Shown here piece after piece: positions 14,901-27,100 of a DNA stretch of 64,000 bases (positions within the stretch are counted from its first letter, which is position 1; the number at the start of each line of letters is the position of its first letter). This DNA is from Triops longicaudatus. Lineage: Eukaryota > Arthropoda > Branchiopoda > Notostraca > Triopsidae. The stretch is from assembly GCA_022885665.1 (NCBI GenBank), contig JAGQDJ010000005.1:558001-622000 (forward strand), in the 5' to 3' direction. Made by a program: the position numbers and the translations under genes. The notes under the pieces are model-generated. The model was not told the DNA's origin. It did not search any database and worked only from the letters and a program-made list of their open reading frames with translations.

Positions 14901-15951
14901 GTAGCCAAACCAATTTATCCTCTTTTTGTTTGTCTTACCACCCACCCGTAAAAAATACAGTGATGTAGGGTGGTCTGGAAAGGAAAACGGAGACGATAGG
15001 TAATGGAACACGAAATAAAACTTTCAAAAAGCAAGTACGTAATAGTGGTCTAAGTTCCGGCACACTTCCGTCTTTTTTCTCCTTTGTGAAAGGAGAAAAG
15101 CAAAAAAGACCGTTTTCTCACTTGCAGTCGATCCTCGTTTGCCCCACAGAAAAAGAAGGATTTTTTCAAAAAATCTGAAAAGTCTCGAGCCGAGACAGCA
15201 GCAGGCCAACTTGGCACACTGGCTGTTCTTTGCGCTCGTTTAGCGACTTTTTTTATTTGATTTTTTTTTGCTTATTTTTTATATTTTTTTACTATTCTCG
15301 CCTTCCTTTCCTAAGCTTCCCGCAGTTCAGTTCAGTTCAGTGCCTTGTAAATGCGAACTAGGAAAAGCCATCCCTTTATATGACTTTGCAATTTATTTTC
15401 ATAAAAATCCATACACTTCATCATCAACTTCCTTTCTAGGTTTTTATTAACTTTTTCTTTTGTAAATATTCTTAACCGCATTTATTTTTAGCTTATGTCT
15501 TGTTGTGAGGTTACGGAACCCAATCTTTCCTTGTCTCCTTTTTTTTTTTTTTTTTTTTTTTCCTCGATAATCTCGAGTCACGGTATCACCATCACCCAGG
15601 TTGCAAGCACAGAAGCGCAGGAAGAAAGTTGAAAGTGACAAACGGACAGCTGTAGCATTTGTTCTCATCGAAGGAAATGTTGCGTAAAAGCCGTATGCTG
15701 TACTTTGCGTCATGGCTGGAATCTTAATTGATGCTTCTGCGCTGGTAGTTTATGTATCCTAAACACGTCACTGGTGCGAAAACACGCTATAAGCCAAACA
15801 AGCATGTTTGAAATGAAATTACTCCTTTGGAAAGGTGGGTTATGTTAGCAAATTTTAATCTGTAGGGAGAGTGAGCAGATTAGGCATACATTCTACGAGC
15901 GAGGCCATGAAATAACGGTATTGATCTTATTTGTACAGTTTCACCGATTTG
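5928..15951. other. Gene-free stretch
   Basis: No exon can be supported. Two somewhat GC-richer patches (about 7100-7620 and 10860-12350) carry open frames with hydrophobic stretches, but these lack an in-frame ATG and matching splice phase. A minus-strand ATG frame at 9586-9467 ends at a GTAAGG donor, but another frame overlaps it and no partner exon is seen. The stretch also holds the T23 tract listed separately. Confidence 0.45.
15539..15561 (-). repeat. Poly(T) tract, T23 (poly(A) on the minus strand)
   Basis: Twenty-three consecutive T. Read on the minus strand it is an A-run preceded by a GC-balanced segment, so it could be the tail of a retroposed copy. No target duplication or internal promoter boxes were found to support that. 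Confidence 0.8.
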
Positions 15952-16844
15952 CAGTGTCATCTTGAAGCTGGTTAATTTGTGGGTAAATTTCCCGAAACTA
16001 GGTAAAAGCCGTTCGGGTTTGGGTAAAGGGCGCTAAAATGACGTTTATCTTGCGACCAATTCAGTTGTGTTAGCACTTGCTGTACTTTCGTTTGAAGGCC
16101 ACGTGTTACTAAATCGAAATATAAGGAAATTACGCACTAAACGGTTCAGGCTCTTTCCCTAAAATTGCTCAACATTTCGTAATCAATTTCTGACAGTAAA
16201 GCAACGTATAGTCATGGTCATAGTTTTCTCTCAATACATTTTACGGATTTTACGGGACGCTCTTAGTAAATTTGTAACAAGTGAATTTGGATATTTTTAG
16301 GAAAAGCCTTCTAGAAAACTACGCACATTCAAACAAGTCCAACTAGTGTCTTAACCTTAATACAGGTTGTATTTGCCTGTTCGCTTTAGAATAATCACCT
16401 GTGAAGTTTAGACCATTTTCAATAGCACTAACTCCTTTAATAACTGAGAAATTCTAACTTTGTTCTCGTTAAAAATATATAGCTTAAAACGGCCCAAATG
16501 AACCTTCAAGTCGAATTCTCGAGTGATTCGTTTCCCAAAAATTACCTACATGTGAGTTTTTTTTTGTCTAAAAAATGCATTAGTTGAAGTTTCTACAAAA
16601 TTCTCGAGGATTAGGCGTTATAATAAAAAACCTTACTACCGAAAGCTCACGAGCAAATGTTGATTTTTTTAATCGCCTGAACGATTTAGCGTGTAATTCC
16701 GTTATCATTCTCTAAGGCACACCATAGTCGTAAAACTGCATGAAACATGAAAGTTTAATTAGTTTTCTTAATATTTCTTTTGAGTAATGAAGACTTACTG
16801 ATAGGTGATTTGATTAATGTGCGAAAAACAATTGTGAAGCACTG
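15952..16844 (+). repeat. Diverged interspersed element, copy A (hAT-like ends)
   Basis: This segment shares several collinear blocks with 42025-42551. The block gtgggtaaa...ttcggg...gggtaaa at 15979-16029 matches 42040-42090 at about 39 of 51 positions. The block starting agtaaattt at 16265 matches that at 42212. The block starting ctgataggtgattt at 16798 matches that at 42505. It begins CAGTGTCATCTTGAAG and its reverse complement begins CAGTGCTTCACAATTG, giving short imperfect inverted ends of the CAGTG type. No target duplication is clear at this copy. It is longer than the second copy (893 against 527 bp), by insertion here or deletion there. No transposase frame is visible, so it is non-autonomous. 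The exact ends are uncertain. Confidence 0.55.
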
Positions 16845-17914
16845 GCTTAAGTAATTTTTGGGATTGCAGGTCTTTCGAAGGATCCAGCTAATTGGCATGT
16901 GCAAGTTTTGTGCGATTTATTACACGGAATCTGGTGACTTATTCTTGACCATAGCCACAGGACAATCTTATGTAGTAACAAGGATCTAATATCCTTAGAA
17001 AACTATGCAACGATGGACGAGACTTAGGTTGAGCATATTGGAAAAGGAAATAGGGCATGTTGACTCGGTGCAATATCCACGCTCATCGCCCTCTAGGAGC
17101 CGTTCGTGTCTCACAGGCTGGTACCCACGCCTGAGGTTGACAAGGTTGACCTTGTGAGGTACTTACGTCTACTGTATTTCTATCTGTAGCATTTGCGAAT
17201 TACTAAAGAAGGAGGCGGCAAAATACAAAGGACATGTCTTTATACCTCAGAAACACCTAACTTTCCGTCGAAGCACTTACCGTGCTTTTTGGCTATGCAT
17301 AAGGATTGAACGTCGCAGTGTTGAGCGCACGTTATACAGCCATTTGAGCCATTTGTCCCCGTCCCACCCTACGTGGAAGAAAAATCACGTCATCAAGTAC
17401 CATCATTGCCGATCTTCAAAGTCTCAAAAATGGCGGCACTTTTGTGAACTAAAGCTCTGTCAATAAATGACACAGTATTGTGACAGTTTTTACTAAGAAT
17501 GCATGAAAAGAATTTTTACTTCTCCGTTTACGGTTTCACGGTTAGGCAAGAGTGTCGCTAACTTTAAATTTCGTTGCCACTCAACAATGAAATCCACTAC
17601 GGTCCTTAAACGTTGCGCAAATACGGAACATTCTAGAGGAAATAGCATAAAGGGCTTGAACTCTCTTTATTAATGTGCGAGAAGAAAAGGGTCTGCCACG
17701 GAATTTCAGATGGCTCACATATATTGATCTTGAACTTATCTTATAGAAAAAAAAATTACCATAATGAATCTCCAGAGGAACAGAGAGATTGTTTATAAGT
17801 ACGAAGTTCATTTTACCATACGCTTTTTCTGCAATTTTGCGTAATCCAGTACCCTTCAGCACCCACCGGTAGCCAATAATTTGTTTTAAAAAGCCTCGCT
17901 ATGCCGAAATTTTA

Positions 17915-18191
17915 CAGTATTCCAGGCTATACCAAGGGGTGTTGCGAGCTTGAATCCAAAACCCCACCCCGGCCTTCAGAAACAGTCCCCCAAACCAAAT
18001 TCCTGAGTACGGGCAGGGCCGGATTAAGTCTTTACGGGCCCCTAGGCTGACGTATCCGCGGCCCCCCGCTGACGTATCCGCGCTGAGAAAGAGTACTTTC
18101 TTGACGGGCCCCGCTACACTACGGGCCCCAAGGCTGCAGCCTACTTAGCCTCTATTATAATCCGGCCCTGAGTACGGGCCTGACTTTACTG
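17915..18191. mobile_element. Older inverted-repeat element, split by a hAT-type MITE
   Basis: Once the 157-bp MITE and one copy of its target duplication are removed, the left flank (from 17915, CAGTATTCCAGGC...TACCAAGG) and the reverse complement of the right flank (from 18191, CAGTAAAGTCAGGCCCGTACTCAGG) resemble each other over about 24 positions, with gaps. This looks like the arms of an older short inverted-repeat element of about 110 bp. The identity is imperfect and no target duplication was confirmed, so the boundaries are tentative. Confidence 0.4.
18014..18170. mobile_element. hAT-type MITE, 157 bp, with intact 8-bp target duplication
   Basis: Terminal inverted repeats of 13 bp, CAGGGCCGGATTA, are identical at both ends (left end as written; right end as reverse complement). 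The element is flanked directly on both sides by AGTACGGG (18006-18013 and 18171-18178), an exact 8-bp duplication. An 8-bp duplication and CAGGG-type ends are hallmarks of the hAT superfamily. Inside is a partial direct repeat, ctgacgtatccgcg at 18047 and 18069, and GC-rich sequence. There is no open frame for a transposase, so movement would have depended on an autonomous relative elsewhere. The perfect duplication suggests a relatively recent insertion. Confidence 0.9.
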
Positions 18192-20104
18192 TAATGTAAC
18201 TCTCCGATGTATAAATATACTGCAAGTAAATGGAGGGTGTTCGCTTTTTTATTAATTTATGATTATTTTTCGTGTATTTGTTTTTCTTTTTAAAAGAAGG
18301 CTATTATGTAAAGTGCTTATTCCGAAAGATGGACTACGTAGGCATTATACTATGACACAATACAGCTTTTATTTACTTTATTCTAATGGTAATATTCAGT
18401 ATTAAACAGCAAACGACGCCTCGTTGCGTTTTTTTGTTGATCTGGTTAAGATGTGGAGAGAGAATTCCAAAGTTGGGCGTTAGAATCGATCATAAGGTGC
18501 GGGTACGACCTATGACGCGAAGTTATGGTAGAAATGTCAGCTAAGGAACTTCAATTTATGCGATGTCTTCCTCTCCGTTAATAAGTACGACCTAACGTCA
18601 TTATACGATATATGGGTTCCTGTTTTGGTGAGAATTTAAAAAAAAAATTACCGTATATTCATTGACCATAGTGCTCGGGTAAAATGCCAACTTTTACTAC
18701 CGAAAGTGGCAAAGGAGCCACAAAAACGGAGGAAGGCTGCGATGAATAGTGAATTTTCTTCTGAAAGCGAGGAAGCTTTACACGTGAACAATTAAGCACT
18801 CTTGGGAAGCCGTTTCCAACAGTTTCCCGGGCCGCTGGGTGCTCATGAAAATGAGGCAGAAGAACCTCGTTGAATGGTAACGATATTGAAATTAATTCAG
18901 GAAAATGGAATAGAGTGTGTAACGTAACGATGCTTTGCATGGCTAAAATGTCAATATTTGCATTTCCTTGGGTGAGTGCGTGGCACTGCACTGGTACTGC
19001 TACCAGGAAACGATGGGCTTAGTGCGGTACTCTATTAAAATTAAAACCCCTTTTAAAACTGTCTCGTAGAAGTCAATGAGTTATTTAGAGTCAACAGTCT
19101 CCTTCGGAGCCCTTCTCTCTACATCTTAGCTTAAGTTTTGAAATTCTAGCATTAGACCGTAAATATCTCCTGAAATGAAGCTTAGCAATGGATGAAAGCT
19201 GTCCTGAAGGCGTTGTCGTTTCACTGTTGATTAGGAAACAAGAATGGGGTAGGAAGGCCGTTTTGGGATAGTTGGGGAAAGCAAAACGTTTTGTCAGCTG
19301 GGTAGAGTTCAATTTTCTGTTCATTGCTGGCGCCTTCTGTGTAGTTTCATTTCTCCTTTGATTTGTTACCGATAAATGAAGTCTACACATGAAGTTCGTT
19401 GGCGACACAAAGGCTTATTTATGGGAACATCAAGTTAAAAACAACGCACGTAAGTTTAACTGCACATTTGGATTATTATGAAAAGTAGAGGGAGAAAAAG
19501 TTAACAGAGGTCAGACAAGGTGTAAGTTTGCTTTATTGTTCGTGAAATTAACTTGCAACAGAGAATTTCGTAAGACTTATTTGTAGAAATCTGAACTATT
19601 TCTTGATCGAAAAAGTTTCCAAGAATTATAGCAATTTTTTGCGTCTTCTCAGAGGTGTGTTGTCGTGCGTTCATATTGTTATATTTTTTGAAGATGCGCA
19701 GCACTTGTAATATTATCAAGTCCTAAAATATTTGCTTACGAGGACATTGCCAAACTATCTTTCAGTGAACAAAAATCACGATCTTACTTCAATGTATTAG
19801 TAATTTCGCGTTATGACTTATCTGAAGGCAATACTCTATTATGACAGTGGGTTTTTCTCTGCTACGTTTTTCAAAACATTGCTAAAATTGTTTAGCGACT
19901 AAATATTCTTGTATGGGATGAGTTGCGTATAATTCTAAGTGCACTTTTATTTCTCTATTATAGCGACACAATCAAAGAACTTCATCAAATGTGGCTTACT
20001 GAAAAGTATGGCGCGTAATAGGTAACTAGCCATCTTGATGTGACTTTAAGAGAATGATCGATCGATGTTAAGCTACTTGGCGGCCAAGCGTTGACAGATT
20101 GCAC

Positions 20105-20200
20105 TTGGCTAACCTGTCTGGTCCGGCGTCCACTGTTTGGCTAACCCGTCCATCCTGTCGTTTTAGTCTCGGCAAACCTGCCTAACCGTCAATGCAAACT
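20105..20200 (+). repeat. Imperfect tandem repeat, period 32 bp, three copies
   Basis: Three copies start exactly 32 bp apart, at 20105 (ttggctaacctgtctgg), 20137 (ttggctaacccgtccatc) and 20169 (tcggcaaacctgcctaac). The first half of each unit is well conserved and the second half less so. No further copy in register was found on either side. It is a small minisatellite of unknown role. Confidence 0.65.
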
Positions 20201-23200
20201 GACAAAACGGTGGAGGTTGCGGGGCATATGTGGCTAATGGTTGTCCATTCCAGCGTGCAGCTTCCATAGATCAATAAGATTGATGGAGAGCGCAAGGGGA
20301 ACATTAAAACAGAGTACACTGCCAATTGAGAAGGTATTTAAGCAAAAAGGGGAAAAGGTCACTGAGTACAGGTTTGCACTCAACTCTTGTATTCTCATCC
20401 TGAACGACGCTTTTATCTTTTAGTATAAAAGACAAAAAAGCCTAAGGGCACTGAGAGTCAGATATGAAAGAAGGGAAACGGGGGAGTAATAAAAGTAACT
20501 TGTGTAAAACCTTCTAGTTGCAGCAATGGCAGTTGCTGTAAATGCAGCTGGAAAATTTTTGGCCAAGAGAGTATCGCTACAATTAGCGATACCACTTTCG
20601 GCTTGAAACAGACGTTCTTTCTCAGCCAAAGGAAATATTTACACCAATGGCATGGCACACTAAAAGCTACCGACCGTCAGAAAAGTGGAGACAAAAGCTC
20701 GTGAGCCATAATTCAGCCTTTCAAGATAAAGAACCGAATATGAGGTTTGGAAGATATTTAAAAATGTCTCTTGTTGCTTCCATGTGCACAGACAGCCGTG
20801 TTCCTGCGACGGAAAATTCGTACTGATTACTAATATAATATAATAGAGAGTGAAATACTCAGAAGAAAATTTTTTCATTTTGTGTGAAGTATTAGTAAAA
20901 TGTTTTGAGAACTTCGCACTTATACGGACGTGCTACGTGAAAACGACTCACAAGTAGGGTTTACGAAGTTCACTTAGGAAGCCAGCAAGCCATGGGGAGT
21001 TATGGACACAAAACATTTGTTTATGGTAATAACTGCCACGTGCTTCATTACAAGACGTGAAGAGAATACAGTTACGAGCTTTCAGGGTTGCATTCGCGAG
21101 TGAAGAATATCAGCGGATCGGTGTGTTACAAAATTTGAGTAAACTAAATAATATGGGATCTTGCTTTGACACTGGATACGCCTTCTTTTTCCAGAGCTCG
21201 CCATCTAACGGGGGAACTAGTGAATCGCAAACAGTCTCCAAACGTGTCTAGGTTAAAAGCATTTGTTATGCTTGAAGATATGGTTTATTTTGTGTGTTAA
21301 GGAATTTGGGCCTCTTCCTGGTGTGGTATATAAATCTGTCTGGACAAACTTAAAAGATCTCCAGCTAGTCCACTGTCGTGCCAGTGAGGACTTGGGTTTA
21401 TCTGTGCTTTGTAAGGTAAATTTTGCTGCCAATACTGTTCTTACATCGAAATATGAATACCTGGATAATGTCCAGAAGTTTCCTTTTCAGTGACAGATCT
21501 CGATATGAGTTAAAAAAAATACTACGTTTAAGGAACGAAAGTTGAATCATGACAACTCGTCTGCTGTCAAGTGGCATGTGTCACTTCCCGTGGAAGATTC
21601 CAACACATGTTGAGTGAGTGCAAGCATTCATGACACAGAGGCCTTTCAAGTACGTAAGATGCTAAATCATTCGTCTTCATTACAAATTGTTTGTCGATTC
21701 CTCGAAGTTAAGCTCCATTCCATTTTGTTAAGTGTGAATTTACTGCAAAATGCAGACGCGGACAATAGAAGAGGGAGGAGACACTATGTGTTTGGGAACT
21801 TTTCTGTTCTTTATTTTTCACTTTATGTGTAGACAAAATTGTAGTCCTAAATTATGCTCACCAGATGACCTGGTATTCTGGCTATCAAACGAGAAATCGT
21901 GCGGTTCAAGAAGATGAAAACCGACGTAAAACCAACCGATCGTGAAAACTAGAGCTCTTCCACTTGTACAAACTGAAGTGCCGGGTACACAATTTGGATT
22001 TAGGTGTAGGACGATTTCTTCATGTGTTTCGCTGCAAGAAGCTAGTCTGTTGTCTTTTTTATTGAAAAAACGACTTACAGCGTCTTAGTGATAATTTACA
22101 GTTATATTCCCCGCCGATATTGGTAACGTTCTGTCTTTGATTTATAAAACAAGATGTATGATTTCTTCCAAATGCTAAATAAGCACAAAAATAGGTAAAA
22201 TTGTAGGGAATGGCTTAGCATCCGCTATTGTCCTCTGTTTTTGTCCGAGGAATGGTTGTTTTGAATTGTGGAAAAACCCATCGTTGCTACGTCGTGTTCC
22301 TCGTGGTGAAAAATGGTTCAGTCCGAAGTCTACGAAATCATCCCACTGGAGTTTTAAAATTCTGTGCAAGACCAGTACAGTGAATTTGTAGCGAATTTTT
22401 GAAGAGGCTTATTCCTTAGCTTATTGTCTACACAGAAAGTACTTTTGCTTAATTTTCAGGTTCATCTATTGAGTGGTGCAACGAAACTAACAGGACCCGT
22501 TTCTTACAAAAAAGGTGCAACAAATCTAGGTTTTATTTATTTTCTCATGTTGACTTTGATTGTTTTTTTTACGAAAATGTCCCTGTGTGTATCTTGTCAT
22601 ATTCAGCAAGTTTCTGACTTCTTCCTGTTTCAACGCGTCTATACTTCATTAGTTATGATTTTTGTACGATTTGTCCGACATGTCAACGTTCTCGACACTT
22701 CTTCACTGTCGATATCCCCAGACTTATGATCCTGTTACGTGAAATTTTGGAATAGAACATAAAGTACTGGCTTCGAGCTGCACTCCCTTAATTTATCCAA
22801 GAAATCTTGCAAATCTCTTCATTGCTTCTTGTTCCGTACACTACAGTTCGTGCAAATTGCAACTTTCGGCGCCATAGAGGAACTACTAAGAAAAATAAAC
22901 CGCAATTTGATCCAGTAGCTAACTTTACGGTTCTTTACCGAGTAATTGAAACATGTGCTTTCTGTGTTTCGTACAGTGCAACTTTTTGTAGCATTTTTTG
23001 CTAAAAAGCAGCATTCCTAACATTGAAAAAGCTTTTCTACGTTTAAAGTTTCGAAAACATCCCCGTTTTCTTTCTAGTTTCCTCCTGAAAGGTGAAAAAG
23101 GCAAGGTTTTGGTAGAAGCAAGCTCTTTTGATTTCGTACTTTAGCACCATCCCATCTCTCAGTAACTTCTTTGCGCCGCGCCAACTTTTTTTGTGACATA

Positions 23201-24059
23201 ACAAACGCGTGTACAAACAGGTTTTTGCCACGGACCGCTCGATCTTTTTACGTCGTTCTCTCGTACATATTTGAAATACAGAGCTATTCATGTGCTTTAA
23301 ATCTAGAAATGAAATTGCGTTTCTTGTGGCTAATTACGTTTAATATATATGGGTTAAAAATAATTATCCCAACGTGTGGGAGATTTACCTCCATATTGAA
23401 AGAGCTTTCCGTCGTAAATCGAGCATCTTTACAAAAAAGGTGCTAAAAGTTATGAAAAATGTGGAAAAATTCAAATTTACTTGTGAAAGGAACCGCAGGG
23501 AAGAAAAAAAAAGTCACGGAAAAATGCAAACTACGAGTTCTTCTTTCAACAACTACCTTTCCGGAGGCACCATTGATTCAATCTTGATGTGGATGTGATG
23601 TGAGACTTTGTATGGGGTTGAATTTCTCTATCCTTCTTTGGTCCTTGTTTTTTTCATGCTCTTGTCTGATCTGCGCTGTTCTTTAATCTTCATCACTTAC
23701 ACTTTCCATAGAGATCACTTCGTTGTCAGAATGGAGTACCGATAACATTTGCCTTACTTGACGCTGATTTCGCAGCTTTTGCTTTTCTGCATCGCAATTT
23801 AGTCAGAATTGATTTGATCGAGAGAAGCAGCTAAAGGTTTGATTTAGGATCGAATAAGTATACCAGTGTTGCCCTTGCAGCAAAAAACTGGCATGTGGGA
23901 ACAAAGAAGAAGAGATAATCGTTGAAATAATTATGCAATGATGCTTCGACGCTGATATCGAAAATTCATTGTTGTAGTGTTGACTTTGTTATAACACAGT
24001 AGTCATAGCTTAATCTTTTGCTTCCTTTCCTCTTTTGTGGTTGGGGTGGTTCCCTCCAG

Positions 24060-24189
24060 TAACAACAGTGGATGCCTGGGGCGTTGTAGGTGGAGCGGCC
24101 TTTCTTCCGTGTGTATTGAAATCCCCGCCTCCTGACCGCGTCGTCCTGATCTTGTGGTACCGGGCCGGTTCTGACACTCCTATATACAG
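24060..24189 (+). CDS. Exon A: first half of Ig1 (V-type)
   Basis: The acceptor is ...ttccctccag and the donor is GTACGG. The exon starts with two bases of a split codon, carries 42 codons and ends with two bases (AG), which the T of the next exon completes to Ser. The peptide starts TTVDAWGVVGGAAFLPC and continues to LILWYRAGSDTPIYS. It holds the first Ig cysteine (in FLPC) and the core tryptophan (in LWY). The VVGG...LPC and LWYR...PIYS blocks are characteristic of the Sidestep Ig1. An open frame on the opposite strand is a shadow. The preceding exon must end in phase 1 and supply the signal peptide; it was not identified. Confidence 0.92.
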
Positions 24190-27100
24190 GTACGGTAAAG
24201 AATGAGAATAGAAACAAGAATTGACGATACATCCGAAAATTCTTTGCCAATCTGTTAATTGTTCGAGCCTGACAAAACATGAAATCTGGTCAGGTGACGT
24301 CGTTTAAGAATCATAATCGCCTTCAGTTTCTTTGGAGAAGAGTAGTGTTAAACAATCTAACCAAACTAATTGCAAAGTATTTTTTTCTTCAAAATCTATT
24401 TGTGCCATAAAATAAGTCAGCGAAGCAAGTGGCGGCGTAATCACTGTTTCTTTAATTTAAATTAGTAAGTTAGCTTTTCAAAGTTTGGTTACTGTTTTGG
24501 TAAGCTTTTGTTAAGTTTTCTCTCAAGTTTTCTGGCTGTAAGTGATGAACGAAAACTGAATTAAAATGTTAAGAATTGTGAGTCAACATTTGAAGTTTTC
24601 TTCATCATACACTAAATAGCTTAGCGTGCGGCAGTAATGAATGCAAACACGTAAAGTGCCTACATAAAAGAATGAGGACATGCCTTTTTAAAAGTATCTT
24701 GCGTGTTGAAAAATGAGCTTTCGAACTCAATTAAACAATGTACGAGTGTATACTACAGCAACATACTCGCTCGCTTCGTAAGATTCTTTAAATATCATGA
24801 CCAAGATGTTCGAAATATAAAAAAAATATCTACTATTAAAGTGAAAGCAACTGTGAATTTCGTATCGGAAGGAAACCATTGAAAAATGTGAATATAGGAA
24901 AATATAGCCACACATGTGGTAACGGTGCATTTTCGGTCAACAGAGAGGAACGCGCCTGCAAAAATGCCTGAAATGTTATCCGAAGCGCGGAAATAGCGTA
25001 ACGATGAATCTCGTTCCGAGTACTACCCGTACGAAAAATGTGATCTGATTAACTTCGCGGCCACTTACATTTATCTTGTGCGTAACCGTTATTACGCGAG
25101 TGTAACGGAAAGTCGACTTAGGTTATACATCAGTTACACCTCTGTCAATTGAAGCATCTGTTATACTGTAGTAGAATATTATGTTTACTTTAGGGTTCTG
25201 TTGCGGTGAAACTTAAGTACATTCGCAGTATTACTGAGGTCTTACCTTCGTCACACCGATAGTAGTTACTTCAGTTGCACCTTGGTTATGCATAATTTCA
25301 CTTAGACTGTGCAGGAGCCGCACCTGCATTATAATTAACCTTCAACGGCCTTCTACTGAGAAGAAACTAGAGTTTTCTTACAGTTTACATAAAATACACC
25401 AAAGGTTAACGATAGTTTTTTCTGCGCTCTATGCCAATTGAAATGCATTTATACTTTAAGGGTGCTATATCTTCAAAATAAGTAAATGTGTCTCACAAGC
25501 GAGTAAAATTGTTAGTGCACCTTAATTTTACTGCTGCAGTTCGTTGTTATTCTTTTAGTTGTATTTCTTTCATGCATGTTATTAATTACTCCAATGCGTA
25601 TTGCAAACCAGGACAAGCTTCAAACATACAGGTTATCAAACAACACAGCAACATAAACAGGACATATGACAATAAGGGAAAAACACACATCTGAATATGA
25701 ATAGTCTTTCCTAAGGCTCTGGCTCCGTTCCTTGTCAAGGTTTAGTCCCATGTTCTGCACTTGAGGCGTTTCTAGTAGAAACGCACGTTATCTCACGAAA
25801 CAGTTTACACTTCTAACACTGAACAATTCCCCGTTAATTTGGTTCCGTTTGTTCACTAGTAAACAAAAGGCAACATTTTTAAATTTATGAAAGTAAATCT
25901 TCATTTTTTTAAACATTTTTTAGTGTATTTTGTGCGCACAGATAAGGAATGTTTGAAAATGAGGAGAATATTGAATGCCACGTTGAGTAACACAAGGAAG
26001 GTCACTTAACGCCATGGAATTACACTATTCCAGTTACTACTACGCAACGGAACTCCACTGAATTCGATAGGCGTGATGTCACAGTGCTCAGAACTGAGTT
26101 AACTTCTAGTGTCTTCTGTGAAAAATTTCTAAATGCTCCAAGCTTGACTTTTCCCGGATCTCACAACAGCGTAGAACAGTTGATAAATGGCAATACATGA
26201 ATCGATATGCACGCATTTATCATTGTAAAACACAAAAATAATTAAATGAATTTTGTCTTTATGGGCTCAACAGGATGACAGCATTGCTGTTTCGAAGAAG
26301 TCACAACCAGTAATAGAATATCACATCAACAAACGGGTACCATAGGGATAACGACACAAGACTGCTTTACTTTTTACTCACTAGACTTGAATTCTCGTTC
26401 TCAAAAACTAATTTCACTGTCTTCCTATCAACTGCTTTTTGCCTACTACACTACAGACCTTGTATCAGACTTCTATCCGCAACACAAAACGCCCGTATTC
26501 CTAGAAAGCCTAGGGTCAAGCCCCCTCCCCCCCACGCACACACACACTTGCCTACACAATATGGTCTCATGAAGAAAAGGGTGTCTGATTAGTTTCCCAT
26601 ATTAAGGATCAAATTTCTACATTCCCGATTTTCCAGCAGTAGTTATTTTCCCTTAAATACATAAAAAAATTTATGCAAGGATTAGGAAGTTAGAAAATAA
26701 GGCTAGTTTTAAAATAAAACAAGTTAATTAAAAAATAAGACTAACTTCTTTTGAGTACTTCAACGCTTGTTTATCGCTCAGATGGCTATAAATTGTAGAG
26801 TAGATTATATTAGAGAAACATAAGCGTATATCCAAACAATGCACTTATGACATAACTATCGATTCAAAAGTTTATTTACATGTGTTATTTGCAAAGAAAA
26901 AAATCTCTGTGATTTTTTTCTTTCTTTTAAGGAAGAAAGAGACTTGTAAAGCAAGCTTTTCATTAGGGTAATTCCATAGCATCAGATTGCAATCGGTTAT
27001 TTGCCTTCTAGTACCAATGACGCCTCTAGCTGTAGAAAAGAAATATAAAACATATTGAACATAAAATGCAGTCTAAGGCTAGTTTCCCGCCGCTAGTGGA

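Larger units (their letters stand above)
16845..24059. other. Gene-free stretch upstream of the first readable receptor exon
   Basis: No exon was supported between the copy-A element and the first Ig exon. It contains the nested MITE at 17915-18191 and the 32-bp tandem repeat at 20105-20200. The signal-peptide exon of the receptor gene should lie here or further upstream and must end in phase 1. I checked hydrophobic open frames for an ATG plus a phase-1 donor and found none acceptable. Confidence 0.45.

Noticed and set aside
22550..22620. ATG followed by a hydrophobic stretch (MLTLIVFFTK), upstream of exon A
   Set aside because: The available GT sites give phase 0 or 2, not the phase 1 needed to join exon A.
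23966..24280. Minus-strand 104-codon frame across exon A
   Set aside because: Shadow of the plus-strand Ig1 exon; its product has no recognisable features.
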